Assembly: GCF_963678635.1 (NCBI RefSeq)
Contig: NC_087067.1
Coordinates: forward strand, 26,545,547-26,605,546
DNA length: 60,000 nucleotides
Reading direction: 5' to 3'
Origin: Symsagittifera roscoffensis
Lineage: Eukaryota > Xenacoelomorpha > Acoela > Convolutidae
Of this stretch, positions 11,513 through 22,209 are shown in pieces. The notes under the pieces were generated by a model, which made no database searches, was not told the origin of the DNA, and worked only from the letters and a program-made list of their open reading frames with translations. The position numbers and the translations under genes are program-made. Each line of letters begins with the position of its first letter. Position 1 is the stretch's first letter.

Positions 11513-12190
11513 CCTCCGGCACTTATACCGAATGGATATTAAATAGAGATAAAAAACACAATGAAATTTGCCAAAAAGTAACAAAGAAATTGTTGCAAAG
11601 GCAGAACATTAACAATCAAATTAATTCACGCTTTACACCAGCCACAGATTTAAAAATTGGAACATTTGTTTTAATACCTAACTTTAATACACAAAAAGGA
11701 ATCTCTAAAAATTACAACCACTTCGAAAAGGATCATACCAAATAATTGCCAAACCCATTGACGTAACATATAAACTCACCGATTCAACCAAAAAAGAAAT
11801 TGTTCAACATCGTGACAAATTATTACCTTACAACCCAAAAGAGTACGCATTACGCGAATTAACTCAATTATATTCTTTAACAGGTTTAAAAATTATTCAA
11901 AATCATACAGAAAAAGAAACAAATGAACAGGACTACTTTCATCATGAAAAACAAAATCAAAAACAAACCACAACTCAAAACAATACAAAAACTCCAGACC
12001 CAAAAATATCTCAAAAAGAAAGAAAAAACAGGAAAATGATAGAAAAAATTTTACCACAAGAACAAGTAGAAAAATCAAAACACAGAGAATCATCACGACA
12101 CGACTTTGAAATCAACCACATAAAAATTACAAAACATTCATCCCACAATCTAAAATATTAAAGAGAGTTGAATTTCAAAAACAATTTTGA
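11396..12190 (+). pseudogene. pol: Integrase C-terminal region
   Basis: In shifted frames this encodes the integrase tail. LKIGTFVLIPNFNTQKG near 11655-11705 and YQIIAKP...VTYKLTD near 11738-11790 resemble the SH3-like GPY/F region. A Lys/Glu-rich segment follows and ends at TGA 12188-12190. At least two frame changes are needed. No chromodomain was recognised. Confidence 0.6.
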
Positions 12191-13213
12191 TTTTAAAAAT
12201 TAATAATTTTTACACTTCTAAATCATTTTGAACTTTCATAATTTCGAGATAACATGCTGAAACATACGCAACAATTTTAGTTCAGATTCAGCCATTAGGA
12301 TTCACTCAAATCCGTCAGCTTCTATATCTCTAACACCAAACTATTAGCCGATAGATAATTAAACTCCAGGCATTCAATAACTATAACTTTACAACCTCCA
12401 GGTCAAAAATGAGCAACTCGCTAACAATTGACAACTAAAATAAATACCACCATAATATTACAACCCTCCCCTATCTAATAACGCAAAGATCAACAATATT
12501 TTCCCAATTCAGACCTCAAAAACCCTCCAACCAAAAATGGCGAATTAGCCTAAAGTCAAAAAGGACCATAATCATTTGGCCTAAAGTACAAATATTTCAA
12601 AAATACCCCAGATTATCTACCAAATAAAAATGAAGCTAAGAAGACCTCTCGAACACCATAAAATTAGCCCCCAACAATTTTTCACAAAACTCAACCCACT
12701 TAACAAAAAACCAATAAATAATCCGACCACACTCAAATCTCGCCCCAAAGAACAAAAAATATTCAACGAACGAATCAGTTCTTAAATGCTTTTCTCTCAA
12801 ACAGTCAATATCTTAAAAAATACAATCTTAAATCTTTTCAGAAAATTTCTCATTCTATTCAAACTTTTGCTCATATTTTTTATTAATACTTTTGAAGCTT
12901 TAATAATCCTTTTAATAATCTTTTGCAATATTTTTTAAATTTTCTACTCCCTATTTGAAATATATCTCCAACTTTCCCAAATCATTAACCACATTTACAG
13001 GTACGATAATTCAAAGTCTATTTAAATCATACGAACAGCTTTTAGTAGAACAGATTTTTTTTTACTCTTCGTAATTTTCATCACATTTTTATGACTATGT
13101 ACAAATGTGTAAAAAAGGCGATAATCACATTCACCATAGCAACAATACTTTTAATTCTTTTCATCGAAGAATATTACAACAAACATGAATCTTCCCACTA
13201 GAAAAATAATTAA
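12191..13213 (+). other. Spacer between pol and accessory ORF
   Basis: About 1 kb of A/T-rich DNA without a sustained frame. It may contain the splice acceptor for a subgenomic env message, but no site stands out. Confidence 0.5.
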
Positions 13214-14351
13214 ATTAGACACATTTCCAAAATTGCTAACCAACCACCACAACATCAGTCTTCACCGACATCCTCCCAAGAAAATCCAATCATACCCACA
13301 ACTACTCAAAACCCCCAAACATCGACACGAATTTCTTTCCGAGATAACCCATACACTTTCGAAGAACGACACGCTCGCTTATCTGAACCATTAGAACCAG
13401 TTCAGCAACAAGCACCCCTAAGTGAACCAATATATACTTTATACCCCCCATTACCACAAGATTTAAATCGAATAAGAAACATTAGTCAAAACCAAAACAC
13501 AGTCGAAATAAATAGACAAATTATACATCCACAAAGAAATAGAAATTTTCAAACCCCTAGAGTTCATTTTGATATACCCCAATCACCCACACCAACTACT
13601 TCAGAAAATCCAAGTAGTACATTATCAGAAACTCCCCCACTCCTTTCACAACGCAGTACTTCAAGTATACCCTCAGATTACTTAGGTTCAACACCAACAT
13701 CTGAACAAATACGTGAAAATCCCTTTAACCCCCCCCCCCCCCCAATCCCACCGCACGACTACCATATTGGGCAACACACTCATATACACAAGGTGAACTA
13801 AACTTGGTAATAATCCAATAGATATCTCTTCTGATACAACACTATCATCATTAACAGAAACATTATCACTCCCGTCAACACCATCATTAAGTCAAATCTC
13901 ACCGACACTTTTCCCTTTAAACTTTCCAAATAACCTCGACGCTAGATATCGAGAACAATCATCATCAAATACTCCTTTACGATTAGATTGGAACACATTC
14001 GTAGCACCTCCCCCATTATTTGGACAACATCAAGAAAGTAACCGACTCCACAGTTGGGCACTCAATAGATTACAATATAGACAAGATATCCACGAAGATA
14101 TTCGAGAACACAATATTCAAATACTTCAACAAAATAGTCTCCAATTAAAATTCGAAATCATAATCAAACTTAATAATATTGTTCAACACCCTTACCCATT
14201 AAATCCACCAAATATAACAGCTCAATCACTACCGCCACCATTTATAACCACTGAAGTAATATACAAATACGATAGATATACGAAAAACAGAATTGGTTAC
14301 ATAACATTTTATAACCCATACTCAGGATTATCATACACATGTATATTCTAA
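13214..14351 (+). pseudogene. Accessory ORF of the retroelement, Pro/Ser/Thr-rich
   Basis: Two frames follow one another: open to TAA 13799-13801, then open 13806-14351. The first ends after a run of 15 C (13729-13743), the likely place of the frame change. The first part is Pro/Ser/Thr/Gln-rich and looks disordered. The second part has a compact segment (about residues 55-130 of that frame) with Trp, Leu and Gln-rich helices. It overlaps the env ATG by 13 bases in a different frame. No homology is recognised. It could be an env leader, a Gag-like or a regulatory protein. Confidence 0.5.
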
Positions 14352-16970
14352 AGATAATAACATTTCAACTCATCTTTTTTCTAATATTTTCCGACCAAAA
14401 TACAAATCCTTCTCCTCGCACAGGACCCCAGGATTTATTAGTAACACACTATGATTGTGAAGAAAACGAACAAAAAACACTACACAAATATGCAATAAAT
14501 CAAGTATTACAATGCGAAACAGAACCACAAGCTATAGAAACTACAAATGTAATAGCAACACTGTATTCAAAAGCCCGAGCAACAACAGTCACAGGATATA
14601 AGTTTACAGCAACATTTTCCGAAAAGAAAGTACATTGTTCACAAGTTTCAAACGGAAATAAAAACCGACTTGACTACGAATCGTTTTACCAGAGTAACAT
14701 TGAAAGACTTTTACATCTAAACCCCGACGATTGTAAAAACAAATTACTCAGACTAAATAATTCACAGACAAAACACAGACAGAAAAATAGTAAATTTTCA
14801 TGTCTTTGCCAATTCTGTACATCAAGCAGAACTTGAACGATATCAAGGACATATTAAATTAGACGAAAAATATCCATATAACGGCGCACACGGACGATTG
14901 ACGTATGACAGACACGATAAACACTGGATACCACATATTGGAATAAATTACCCTTCAAACTGCAAAGCAGACACAAAAAATAAAGGATATCAACAAATAA
15001 TGTTTTTTCGATTGGAAAATACAACTTGAAAAATTACAACTCACACGAGATTTAACTGACAACACCATGATCTATCAAGGAATTAGATTACCTTGCAAAA
15101 AAGATCAAGGTTATTGTGACCCTACAACAAGGACCCAAGCAACAATTGTTTGGTTTCCCGAAGACACATGCACAACATTTCAAGTAGCAAAAATACACGC
15201 TCGAATGATAAAATTTTATGAAAATTTTTTTATTGAATCAATCCCATACGAACAAATGAACCCATCTCGTAAACAAAGCAATGATTTCAAAATCATTCAT
15301 GATCTGGAAAAAAAATTAACACGTTTTCAAGTATATCAAGAAAGTGAATTTGCATGTAAATATAGCAATCCACTTTATAAAACACAATACTCTGAAATAC
15401 TTGTCGAATACGAAAAAGGTTTCGACTTGACCACTGGAAAAATAAAATTCGACCCTTATGCCACAAGTCACCCTATTAACGAAGGAACATCATATGTACC
15501 AGTTAACTTTTATAAAAGCACAGGTCAACCTGGTGGAAAACTAAAACCATATGACAGTAAAAGCACACGTTTACAAGAATTATCACTAATGAATAGCACC
15601 TATTTTGGTAATATTCATTATGATATCCACTTAGACATGAAATTAAACTATACAATTAGTAGAATTTTCCAAGAAATGTCACTTTCTGAATTAGAAACAC
15701 TACGTTAGAAACACTGCATGTACATCAACTATGCGAATTAGAAAGAACACAAATCTTACAATCACTCGCATTAGCAGTACTAAAAATACCTTACGCAAGA
15801 TACTTATTATCAGGAAACAGATCAAATATTCTTGACTATGAAGGAAACATTTTATGGTTTTATACTTGCACCAAAAAAGTATCACCATTATATGTTTTTG
15901 AAAACAAACGTTGTTATAAAAGAATCCCCATATTCTATAAAAATTAAGTACATTTTGTCGACACACTTTCAAGACGAACATATTTTTGGGTTACCGCAGT
16001 CCCATGTGGATCAGAAAATAGCCACAATGTAGTACAATTAAACCCTGACGAAGATAAATACTATCTACTTATCCTACCGTATCCTACATTAATGCAACCA
16101 CTCAAAAAGTTTTCACCCGAAAGCATCAGAGCTATTGCTCGTAACCCAAACATTGATTTACAATCAATTGGAGAATATTCTAAATCTGATATCCAACATC
16201 ACATCAGAACACAACAATTTCAGGAATTATTAACACAAATGGACACGATACAACGACAATCAATTGACCAAAATTTAAGAAAACTTGCCGAAACCGCAGG
16301 ATTTGCAGACATTTATACACAAGACTATAGCGGATATTTTAAAAATATTAAAGACTACATATATTTAAAAGGTGAAAAATACAGACCACAAGATATTTCA
16401 CCTATAAATATTCTCAGTTTTGTCACCCTAAAGAACGAAATTCTAGATTTTCTAGGATGGCCCTATTACATCTTAGAAAAATTAACTATCTTATACGCCA
16501 AGTTTAATTTTATAGGATTTCTTTTCTCACTCTTAAAAGGAATCTATAACACATGCGCTATTCACACACAAGTAAACAGACAAGCAAGTGTAGCACGTAT
16601 ACTATTTGCAGGATTTTTTGGAATTTTTTCATCATCAATTAACAAAATACTTTTAGATGCACAAATAAAAGAATATAATACAAAAATATCCACAAGACCA
16701 AGCACATATAACGAAGAACATAGTAATGTAGATAAAACACCTACAGCACCACAGATACCAACCCTACCACAAAACCATCCATTATCATTAGTTCTCCAAA
16801 ATTTTTGAAACCTAGCAATCACAAATAACCCAAATTTTAGACCAAATACAGCGCAAAGCCCTATTCAGCACATAATGACAAATCATTCACGAAATGATAA
16901 TACATATGAACAAATTATAGAACAACCTCACACCACAACCTTTCAATCTCAAAATAATCATTTTTTTTAG
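14339..16970 (+). pseudogene. env: Envelope-like glycoprotein gene (broken)
   Basis: ATG 14339 opens a frame with a hydrophobic signal-peptide-like start (residues about 2-18) and Cys-bearing ectodomain sequence to 14836. The protein continues in other frames at about 14830-15066, 15067-15708, 15715-16090 and 16092-16970, the last with one TGA (16806). The C-terminal part has hydrophobic, membrane-spanning-like segments near 16490-16560 and 16595-16660, then a short polar tail. At least four frame changes break it. In place and layout it is an Env, the protein that would allow particle entry. It does not show the furin-site and fusion-peptide arrangement of errantivirus/baculovirus F. The Cys pattern near 15840-16010 is loosely reminiscent of chuvirus-type glycoproteins, which is only an impression. 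Confidence 0.6.
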
Positions 16971-16976
16971 CCCACA

Positions 16977-17680
16977 ATGAGCCGACAACTTGGATCCCTC
17001 CATCGCTCAAATTCCCACCCAGCCAACCTCCAAACTCCAATCCCAATCATACCACTTTTTGCTTTCCCACCTCCCGTTTTTCCGATTATTAATATATCAT
17101 CAAGCACAAATTCTGATACTAACTCAGATATTTCAGATTTATTTTCTATCTCACAATTTAATAACTCTAATGTAGAAACCCCCGACGAATTTGCAGACTC
17201 CAACCATCTCCCTCTAATTATACCCAGACCAACTCCTTTGTTTTTTCAAAACCCCCTTTACAACCAATCCCATCTAATCATCCACTCCCATCCATTTCCA
17301 CTCCTTCTTATCCACTTCATTCCGACAGATCATATAATAATTTCCCAGATACCCCCCAAATTTCCCAGGAGCTCGATAATTTTATAACATTACAACAACA
17401 ACTAATACATCCCAAAACTCTCACAATACATCAACTATCATCCACAACAACATCCTCAAATCCAACAACTCCTACACCCCCTACAGCTTACACTCCATCA
17501 TTAGCTCAGTCATCAACATCCACTGAAACACCTACTAGTACTAACCGAGCTTATCGCACTTTCAAACGAAAATTCCCAAATCACCCATTCCCAAGCAAAC
17601 CCGGAACAGCCCGAGAATATATTAATCACCCAGAACACACAAATACAAATTTTTTTTAGACATCACCCTACCATCATTCC
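16977..17680 (+). pseudogene. Low-complexity Pro/Ser/Thr ORF after env
   Basis: Open frames 16977-17387 and then about 17200-17659 in a second frame encode Pro/Ser/Thr/Asn-rich sequence, including SSSTNSDTNSDISD. The style resembles the accessory ORF before env. It is probably the N-terminal, disordered part of the next entry, with frameshifts. Confidence 0.4.
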
Positions 17681-18759
17681 CGCAGTATACACTAAATACA
17701 CCTACCATTAATAACGATACACGCAATTTTGTTGATGAGCACGTTTCAATGCCAACACTCCATTGGACAGATTATTATCATTATACTAAACCCTCTGCTT
17801 ACCGTTAGCTAATACTACTGAAAGTATCGAGAAAGATAAGAACATATTATATCGACTAACCACAACACTAACACCTCGACAATTTAAATACGTTGGATAT
17901 TAAAAATTATTAAAAACATTCACTGCACCCCGAGCTAACGAATTTGCAACAAAATACTACGATCATAATATCATCCGCCCCAATCAAGACCAATTTTTAG
18001 ATGAAGACCGCTTTGCAAACCCGCAACTAACAGAAAAAAATTTTCATCAAAACATCATACGTATTCACACTTAATATTTTTGATAGAAAGAATGACCACA
18101 TTATTTCAGAATCACTAGCTGATATTCAAGCATACGAGAGCTTCTATGATAAATTTCAGTTATTTTCACTAATCTTTCACTTTCTTTCACCACAGGAACG
18201 CGATTTGCACTGTTCCCACAATCTTATGTTACGCACTAAACAAACGCACACATATACATACTATCGTTTTATACAAAATCATTTTGATTTGCACACCCCG
18301 TCAAGACAACCTCACCATCGTTTTCAGTTTCTTAACTCAAAGTACACGTCACCATTTTTCCTTAATTTTACATATTGCATCAAAGATACTAACTTCCACG
18401 GCATCCTCCGCAACTATGACCCAGTTACCCAAATGTATATATTCTGTCCCATCACGAAGACCTTCAATGCCGAAGAATCCAGACCCTTCCTTATCCCGCA
18501 TGAATTTATCCAGCCTATCGAAATACCCATATTAGAATTCATTCACAATACTAAATATAATCATAAAATATATAACCTCATTCAAAACACACCTTACGAG
18601 TTTGCAGTAGGCACAGAAGAACTACACACCATCAAGGCACTTCAATTGCTTTGGCCACTGCTGCAAACTAAAAACATCATACGCATACTAGCCAAGTTAC
18701 TAACAACATCAGACATAAATCACGACATCTTCTCTTACGGCTTTTTCCCAGAAGACTAA
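17681..18759 (+). pseudogene. Unrecognised 3' ORF of the retroelement
   Basis: The best part is the frame 18205-18759 (184 codons), rich in aromatic residues and His (for example HCSHNLM, FLNFTYCIKD, FIPHEF-like LIPHEFIQPIE). It ends in ...GFFPED. Upstream, 17681-18204 reads as similar protein in broken frames (for example MPTLHWTDYYHYTKP). It lies downstream of env, where retroviruses may carry accessory genes, and shares the A-rich codon style of gag-pol-env. No family is recognised. Confidence 0.45.
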
Positions 18760-20015
18760 GGTAACTATAAATTAAAATACTTTTCACTAAAAATTCAAAC
18801 GTATACTAACCATTTTTCATCAATGTTTGATTTCTTCTTTTAGTCTTCACACCACAATCATCTACAAAACAGAAAAAGACAAATAAAAATACAAACTAGT
18901 TAAATTATATTTAAACTCCTTAATCTTTAGCACTAAAATTGTTGTAAAATTCATACCCGTTGTAGTAATTTCATTTATAAATTATTTCCCCACGAAGCAG
19001 TAAAATTAAATACGATGAAAATTTATAATTTTGAATTTCCCCAAAACGCAGTAAAATTCAAATTCAATGCAATAAATTCATAAAATGAGAAAGCAGTAAC
19101 CTTTTCAATATTTTCATTCATTCGCACAAGAATTCTATCCAAACTCGCTCAGCTTGCCCACGAATAATTGTATAAATAATGATTTTAATTTTCAAGCTTT
19201 CACTATTAACAACTCTATCACACGATAACAAGTTTCAAACTTTCCTTTAACCCGGTTGGAAAGGAATTATATACTAAACCAAACTAACCAACGCAGCTTA
19301 CTAAACACCACAAATCATAAAATAACAGTATGACTAAGAAAAGAAAACCAACGATTACCAAACCGGATTAACCCAGCTTAAAACTGGATAATTTATTCTT
19401 TTGAAGACTATTTTAAAGTCTACGAAAGAAATAATAAAACACAAAAAAGTCGCAAGACAAACCCATACCAAAAACAATTTGATTTTTGAAAAAAGGACAC
19501 AACCAAAGTAACATAAGAAAGACCAACATAAAACCAACATAAAACGTTATCACAAAACAGGACCTCTCAAAGAAACAGCATGCAATCATACTCCCACTCC
19601 TGGCCTAACCCACCAGAGAAGGACGTCCTGAGCATGCTCTATAGCCGGCCTAACCCACCGCGCTACATCCACGCTTTGTGACCACACTCCTATTTTTAAT
19701 AAGAGGTACTCAAGGGTGAGTAACTCTTCCAAATAACTGAACTAAAACAAAAACGCTTTTGTGAAAACGAATAACTAAGTTCATGATTAAAAACCAAATT
19801 AACATAAATTTATAAAATCTAAATCATACTTTGCAGTATATAGATCATACACAACAACAAAGACAAACATCCAAAGACTAGATGATCCCATCACACTCGC
19901 ACAAAAATTGGCTAAACACAACCGACATGCCGTCCACAATCACGACTCAAAGGATTTAGAGTACGACTTGACTTCGCAGAAAAGGACTTCATTGAACTAG
20001 ACCAATGACCACCTC
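18760..20015 (+). other. 3' non-coding region of the retroelement
   Basis: No sustained frame. The word GCAGTAAAATT or CAGTAAAATT recurs near 18990-19100. A GC-richer patch at 19600-19670 repeats GGCCTAACCCACC twice, about 50 bp apart. From about 19850 the composition becomes less A-rich, which may mark the edge of non-element DNA. Confidence 0.45.
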
Positions 20016-20023
20016 GATGCTCA

Positions 20024-20215
20024 AGTATACGTACAGGTCCGAGTTACAAGGCATCCCTTCCAAACACGATCTTCACGCCACTCCCAGACGAGGCTGCACA
20101 CAAAACAGTTCTCTGCTAATACAGAAAAACATGACATAGCCAACCATTTTGAAATCGGATTGATTTCATTGAGGATCACAGTCGTTGTCGAATGACGTAA
20201 TAACAATTTCCTATC
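20024..20215 (-). pseudogene. Receptor-like fragment inside the LTR pair
   Basis: A minus-strand frame encodes LLLRHSTTTVILNEINP followed by ISKWLAMSCFSVLAENCFVC. The latter resembles ISRWLAMTTITAAYSEQFLL of the TM3 segment in the exon at 20825-21214. An AG at the start (minus, near 20216) would accept the phase-2 end of that exon, so the alternative reading is a later exon (third cytoplasmic loop and TM6) of the same gene. Base composition is unlike the retroelement genes. Short and uncertain. Confidence 0.35.
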
Positions 20216-20359
20216 CCTGATTCCAGCGTCCTGGAACGTTCATCTTCAAGAGGAACCGGATAAGAAAATGATGTTCGCCAAATACCAACGTTCATCATCC
20301 ATCCTTCAAATTGCAGAGAAGAAAGATAGCTCTAAAAAACTCTGTAAAGCCCGGATGGG

Positions 20360-20765
20360 TGGAACCTGATCTAAACTACATTTTAATATTGGATAAATTA
20401 GATATTTTACCACTGTAAAATATTTAATATTAAACAATCATAATCCATCCAACTAACAACCCACTTATTTGTAAGTGCTGAAATTACTTGTAATTTCAGC
20501 ACCAGAGATATTTGAATTTAACTTAGAAATTAGTTGCCTCTCCAAGAGAACTTCAGCTGCCGCAATAAGCCAGTATACTCTAGATCTATTGAGCCTAGCA
20601 GAGACTAGTTAAAAACCCTGAGACTAGTAGATATAAGAGTAAGATTAGGATCGGTATTAGACTAAGAAGTTGCACGAATCTATCCGGCCGAAAATAAGCG
20701 TGACGAGCAGACGGTGTACCCTATCCGAAATTACTCTATGAGTTAACCACATCGGACCTAACTCA
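20360..20765 (+). repeat. 3' LTR (or solo LTR)
   Basis: 406 bp, about 97% identical to 2029-2438, with TG...CA ends. It lacks 4 bp (near 20699) present in the 5' copy. The sequence before it (...CCCGGATGGG) is not a convincing polypurine tract, and no duplication flanks it. It lies 59 bp beyond the splice-donor-like end of the receptor exon. Confidence 0.9.
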
Positions 20766-20824
20766 ACATGTTTGGTGAGCATCTCACCTCCACCTCAGGT
20801 TTTTGTCTACGTGTTATAGCTTAC

Positions 20825-21214
20825 CTTTGATGAGTCATGATATAAATATTGAGAAACAGAATTGAGCAACAAGCCACAGCACAGAAGAAAACCCAGTACA
20901 CTGCCAGTGAGTATTTCTTTGAGTCAGCCAATGATTCTCGTATATGGCACAAGTCAGATTCTGGGTCGTGTGTGATAGCGAACCAAGACAGTAGAAAAGG
21001 TACGCAAGCCATCATCGTATAGTTCAGTGCTGTCGCTATGATTGGGTACCACTTGTTGTACATGCACTTGTCAATATACCAACTAGGGTTTTTGATTACC
21101 AAGAACCTATCCAAGCTCAAGAGAAACTGCTCACTGTACGCAGCTGTTATAGTTGTCATTGCTAACCATCTTGAAATTTTACAGGCAGTTTTGGAGAACA
21201 CACCAAATCTGACA
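20825..21214 (-). CDS. GPCR exon, TM3 to TM5 (rhodopsin-like)
   Basis: On the minus strand a 390-bp block is bounded by an acceptor (pyrimidine-rich ...TTTCTGTTTCAG) and a donor (CAAAG|GTAAGC). It encodes a conserved-type Cys (TACKIS), TM3 ending SLDRFLVI (a DRY-type motif), a TM4 segment near IIATALNYTMMACVPFLL, an extracellular loop with Cys (SDLCHIRES), and TM5 near YWVFFCAVACCSILFLNIYI. This is a seven-transmembrane receptor. The subfamily and ligand are unknown. The GTG-initiated reading of this ORF is not a real start, since the exon continues upstream. The next exons are separated from it by the LTR at 20360-20765. Confidence 0.78.
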
Positions 21215-21875
21215 CTGAAACAGAAAAAAAATGAGTCTCTTTCGGATAATTTTAAGCCTTTTGCTTCAGACGGTGCTCAGATTTACATGCAATTTTGTTC
21301 AAATGTTGCTCAATTTAATGATCAGAGCGTTTTCGTAGAGTGCAGTTTTCTGGTCTTAAATAGCGTAGAAGTTTATCGCTTTGTGATATGCTTAGTTTAT
21401 ATCACCGTTTAGTTTATATTTCATTTTTGACGCAAAAATTTTTTTAATGCAGATATCGAGTAGAACAAATAGTGGAGCAGAATCACATTTAAAAGAGCAT
21501 GTTTGGAGCGGAATCATGAAAACATAAATGTATAGCCTTTCAAATTTTTGATGCCACCAACAACCTTGACCAAAAACTTCGAACCCTGTTTTAAGGGTAA
21601 ATTTTTGTCTCTGAGCCGTATAAGTACAAGCAGCCTCGTTTGCCTTGTTTTGAAATTTGATTAGATTTTGCCAAAATCTAAGCCAGACATGTTGAGGAAC
21701 AGTCAGAAGATTTGTTGCTAGTTCTAAGACTGATCATAAAGTACTGATACTCGCAAAAAAAATTTTATAAAGATTATTTTGCTACTTCTGAAAATCATAC
21801 AAAGCTGGCTTGCAAAATCATACCTGATCTGTTTATGTATTTTTTGTACCATTTTTTAGAAATACCCAAAAACAC

Positions 21876-22106
21876 CTTTGTACATTCCTTTCTACGAATT
21901 CCACGAACCCGATTAAACCAATGGCTTGGGCAATGTCGGTGAATGCCACCAGTATCATCAGCAAAATTGAGGATCTTTTCACGCCCATGTTGCAGAGAGT
22001 GGCGATGAACAAACTGTCACATGCGAGTGCAATGAGACACAAAAGAGGAAACAGGACATATGAGTCTGATTTGATTGTACTTGAAGCGCCCAGTTCACTT
22101 CAATGT
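21876..22106 (-). CDS. GPCR exon, TM1 to TM2
   Basis: The minus-strand frame encodes a TM1-like segment (LLCLIALACDSLFIATL), a short loop with basic residues (NMGVKRSS) and TM2 with the usual Asp (ILVAFTDIAQAIGL). It ends at an AG|GTGTTT donor at 21876/21875. The phase left (2 nt) fits the acceptor of the exon at 20825-21214 (1 nt), joining TM2 to the loop before TM3. The donor is not a strong consensus. No start codon is visible in frame upstream of TM1. Confidence 0.6.
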
Positions 22107-22209
22107 CACCTGTGAAGTTAGCCTCATCAGGTATAGCTGACACATCCATAATATAGCCACGAAATAATAATAGCGGCGAACCAGAAGTGTTTGCACTGTA
22201 TTTTGACAA
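21990..22209 (-). pseudogene. Possible receptor N-terminal ectodomain, out of frame
   Basis: An overlapping minus-strand frame encodes an extracellular-looking segment with three N-glycosylation sequons (ANTSG, ANFTG, SNQTH). It leads into the same DNA that encodes TM1 in the neighbouring frame. A GT dinucleotide difference near 22040 would join the two frames, suggesting a frameshift or a mis-set exon border. The start is unclear (TTG at 22209 is not credible as a start). Confidence 0.35.

Larger units (their letters stand above)
2029..20765 (+). mobile_element. 18.7 kb env-bearing Ty3/Gypsy LTR retroelement (degenerate)
   Basis: An LTR pair starts TGGAACC and ends ...CTAACTCA. Between the LTRs, in order, lie a PBS-like site, leader, gag with CCHC knuckle, protease, RT, RNase H, integrase (the Ty3/Gypsy order), an accessory ORF, an envelope-like ORF and another ORF region, all plus strand and strongly A-rich. 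LTR divergence is about 3% (roughly a dozen substitutions and a 4-bp indel), matching the many frameshifts and stops. It is much longer than usual Ty3/Gypsy elements (about 5-9 kb). No target duplication is seen (5' flank ...GTAAC, 3' flank ACATG...), and no good polypurine tract precedes the 3' LTR. A receptor-like fragment at 20024-20215 makes it uncertain that the 3' LTR belongs to this copy. Confidence 0.85.

Noticed and set aside
2019-20775. Target-site duplication of the large LTR element
   Set aside because: Flanks ...GTAAC and ACATG... do not match at 4, 5 or 6 bases.
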